This document shows positions 6,198 through 7,004 of a DNA stretch of 7,004 nt, in pieces (the stretch's first letter is position 1; every line of letters starts with the position of its first letter). The stretch is from Flavobacteriaceae bacterium. GTDB lineage: Bacteria > Bacteroidota > Bacteroidia > Flavobacteriales > Flavobacteriaceae. A model generated the notes under the pieces. That model saw only the letters and a program-made list of their open reading frames with translations. It was not told the origin of the DNA and did not search any database. Both the position numbers and the translations under genes were made by a program. Where the stretch lies: contig JAESTG010000080.1 in the NCBI GenBank assembly GCA_016763715.1, positions 1-7,004 of the forward strand, read 5' to 3'.

Positions 6198-7004
6198 TCA
6201 ACTTGCAAATACTTTTTCTCCGCTGGTTTCTTGCGCTTTAAACTTTTGAACCAATTCTAAAGCATCTGGAATCACATCGCTACATAAAACAATAAGCGAC
6301 CCTTTTACAGCATTATTCACAGCATAAGTAATAGCTTCCTTCTCTGAAGGAATTATAGTAATCTTTTTATTCGGATCTTTGGATTTGATACCATCGTCTA
6401 ACATTTTAATAAGTTCTTCTTCTGTTTTCCCTCGTAACCTCTTGTCCTGTCGAATAATAATCTCATCAAACATTTCGGCTGCGATACCGCCCATTTCATT
6501 GTTATCTTCCACACGTCGATCACCAATTCCAGCAATAATTCCTACCCTCATAGTACAATCCAAGTTGTCCGTAAACTGCTGAAGTGCTCTCATACCAGCA
6601 GGATTGTGAGCATAATCCAGTAGTATCGTGAAATTTTCAAATTCGAATAAATTTAGCCTTCCTGGCGTTTGAGCTGCAGAAGGTATAAACGTTTCCAATG
6701 CAGCCTTCATATCCTCAATACTGATACCTCTAATATTGGCCGTAAGAATAGCGGGCAGCACATTTTGAATCATAAATGTTGCTTTCCCACCATAGGTTAG
6801 CGGAATGTCTTCAACTTTCATGATTCGCATTTTCCAAGTGCCTCGACATATGGTTACGTAACCGTTTTCATAAACAGCGGTAATACCTCCTTTTCGCTGT
6901 AAAGCTTGTACCCTTGGATTATTTTCATCCATGGAAAACAAAGCCAAGTTACAATTAATACCTCTGCGCATATCGTAAACCAAATCGTCATCTGCATTTA
7001 AAAT
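6198..7004 (-). CDS. cphA: Cyanophycin synthetase, C-terminal part (5' end outside the window)
   Basis: The 268 visible residues run from the right edge to TGA at 6198-6200. Cyanophycin synthetase polymerises Asp and Arg, with ATP, into the storage polymer multi-L-arginyl-poly-L-aspartate. The full protein is about 870-900 residues: an N-terminal region, an ATP-grasp domain and a Mur-ligase-like domain. This fragment is the end of the Mur-ligase half. It contains NADDDLVYDM near the edge (the usual NADD motif of the central domain), then the linker and the C-terminal Mur ligase subdomain with TPGRLNLFE and LLDYAHNPAGMRAL, followed by GIIAGIGDRR. The frame is open through the right edge, so the TTG or ATG codons near 6983 are internal, not starts. 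In flavobacteria this gene is often near a cyanophycinase, which would lie outside this window. A strong terminator follows. Cytoplasmic. Confidence 0.93.
   Translation of the reverse strand: MLNADDDLVYDMRRGINCNLALFSMDENNPRVQALQRKGGITAVYENGYVTICRGTWKMRIMKVEDIPLTYGGKATFMIQNVLPAILTANIRGISIEDMKAALETFIPSAAQTPGRLNLFEFENFTILLDYAHNPAGMRALQQFTDNLDCTMRVGIIAGIGDRRVEDNNEMGGIAAEMFDEIIIRQDKRLRGKTEEELIKMLDDGIKSKDPNKKITIIPSEKEAITYAVNNAVKGSLIVLCSDVIPDALELVQKFKAQETSGEKVFAS

Noticed and set aside
1..7004. CRISPR arrays, insertion sequences, tRNA or rRNA genes, and phage or defence genes.
   Set aside because: No spaced repeats, transposase motifs, tRNA-like folds or rRNA sequence were recognised anywhere in the window.

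Overview
The window looks like chromosomal DNA of a marine or soil-type Flavobacteriia (Bacteroidetes). The evidence is the AT-rich composition, weak or absent Shine-Dalgarno sequences, several boxes resembling the Bacteroidetes -7 element TAnnTTTG, and the gene content: a GH92 alpha-mannosidase lipoprotein, a glycosylasparaginase very close to the Elizabethkingia (Flavobacterium) meningosepticum enzyme, and cyanophycin synthetase.

Left part (1-1731). The C-terminal end of a NodB-type polysaccharide deacetylase runs rightward and ends at 150. Thirteen bases later it meets a leftward pair: a small thioredoxin-fold protein whose CxxC motif is reduced to DxxC, and upstream of it a four-helix membrane protein with a calcineurin-like metallophosphoesterase domain. 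A 141-bp divergent spacer (1732-1872) separates this pair from the central operon.

Central part (1873-5817). Two rightward genes form an evident operon for N-glycan or glycopeptide breakdown. The GH92 exo-alpha-mannosidase lipoprotein would remove mannose from high-mannose glycans. The glycosylasparaginase would cleave the final GlcNAc-Asn linkage. The GH92 frame is interrupted by an in-frame TAA at 4612-4614. The same frame then runs on for 62 more codons, encoding the conserved end of its C-terminal discoidin-like domain, and closes 3 bp before the glycosylasparaginase start. This is a late nonsense mutation (or a sequencing error) in a gene that is otherwise intact.

Right part (5818-7004). 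A 380-bp convergent intergenic region holds an 11-bp tandem repeat, a promoter-like box, and a candidate small RNA of about 80 nt made of two hairpins, the second followed by U residues. Next comes a leftward rho-independent terminator serving the last gene, the C-terminal third of cyanophycin synthetase (cphA), which continues beyond the right edge.

Most of the window is ordinary flavobacterial sequence. The items most worth a second look are the nonsense codon in GH92, the single-cysteine thioredoxin-like protein and the candidate small RNA.
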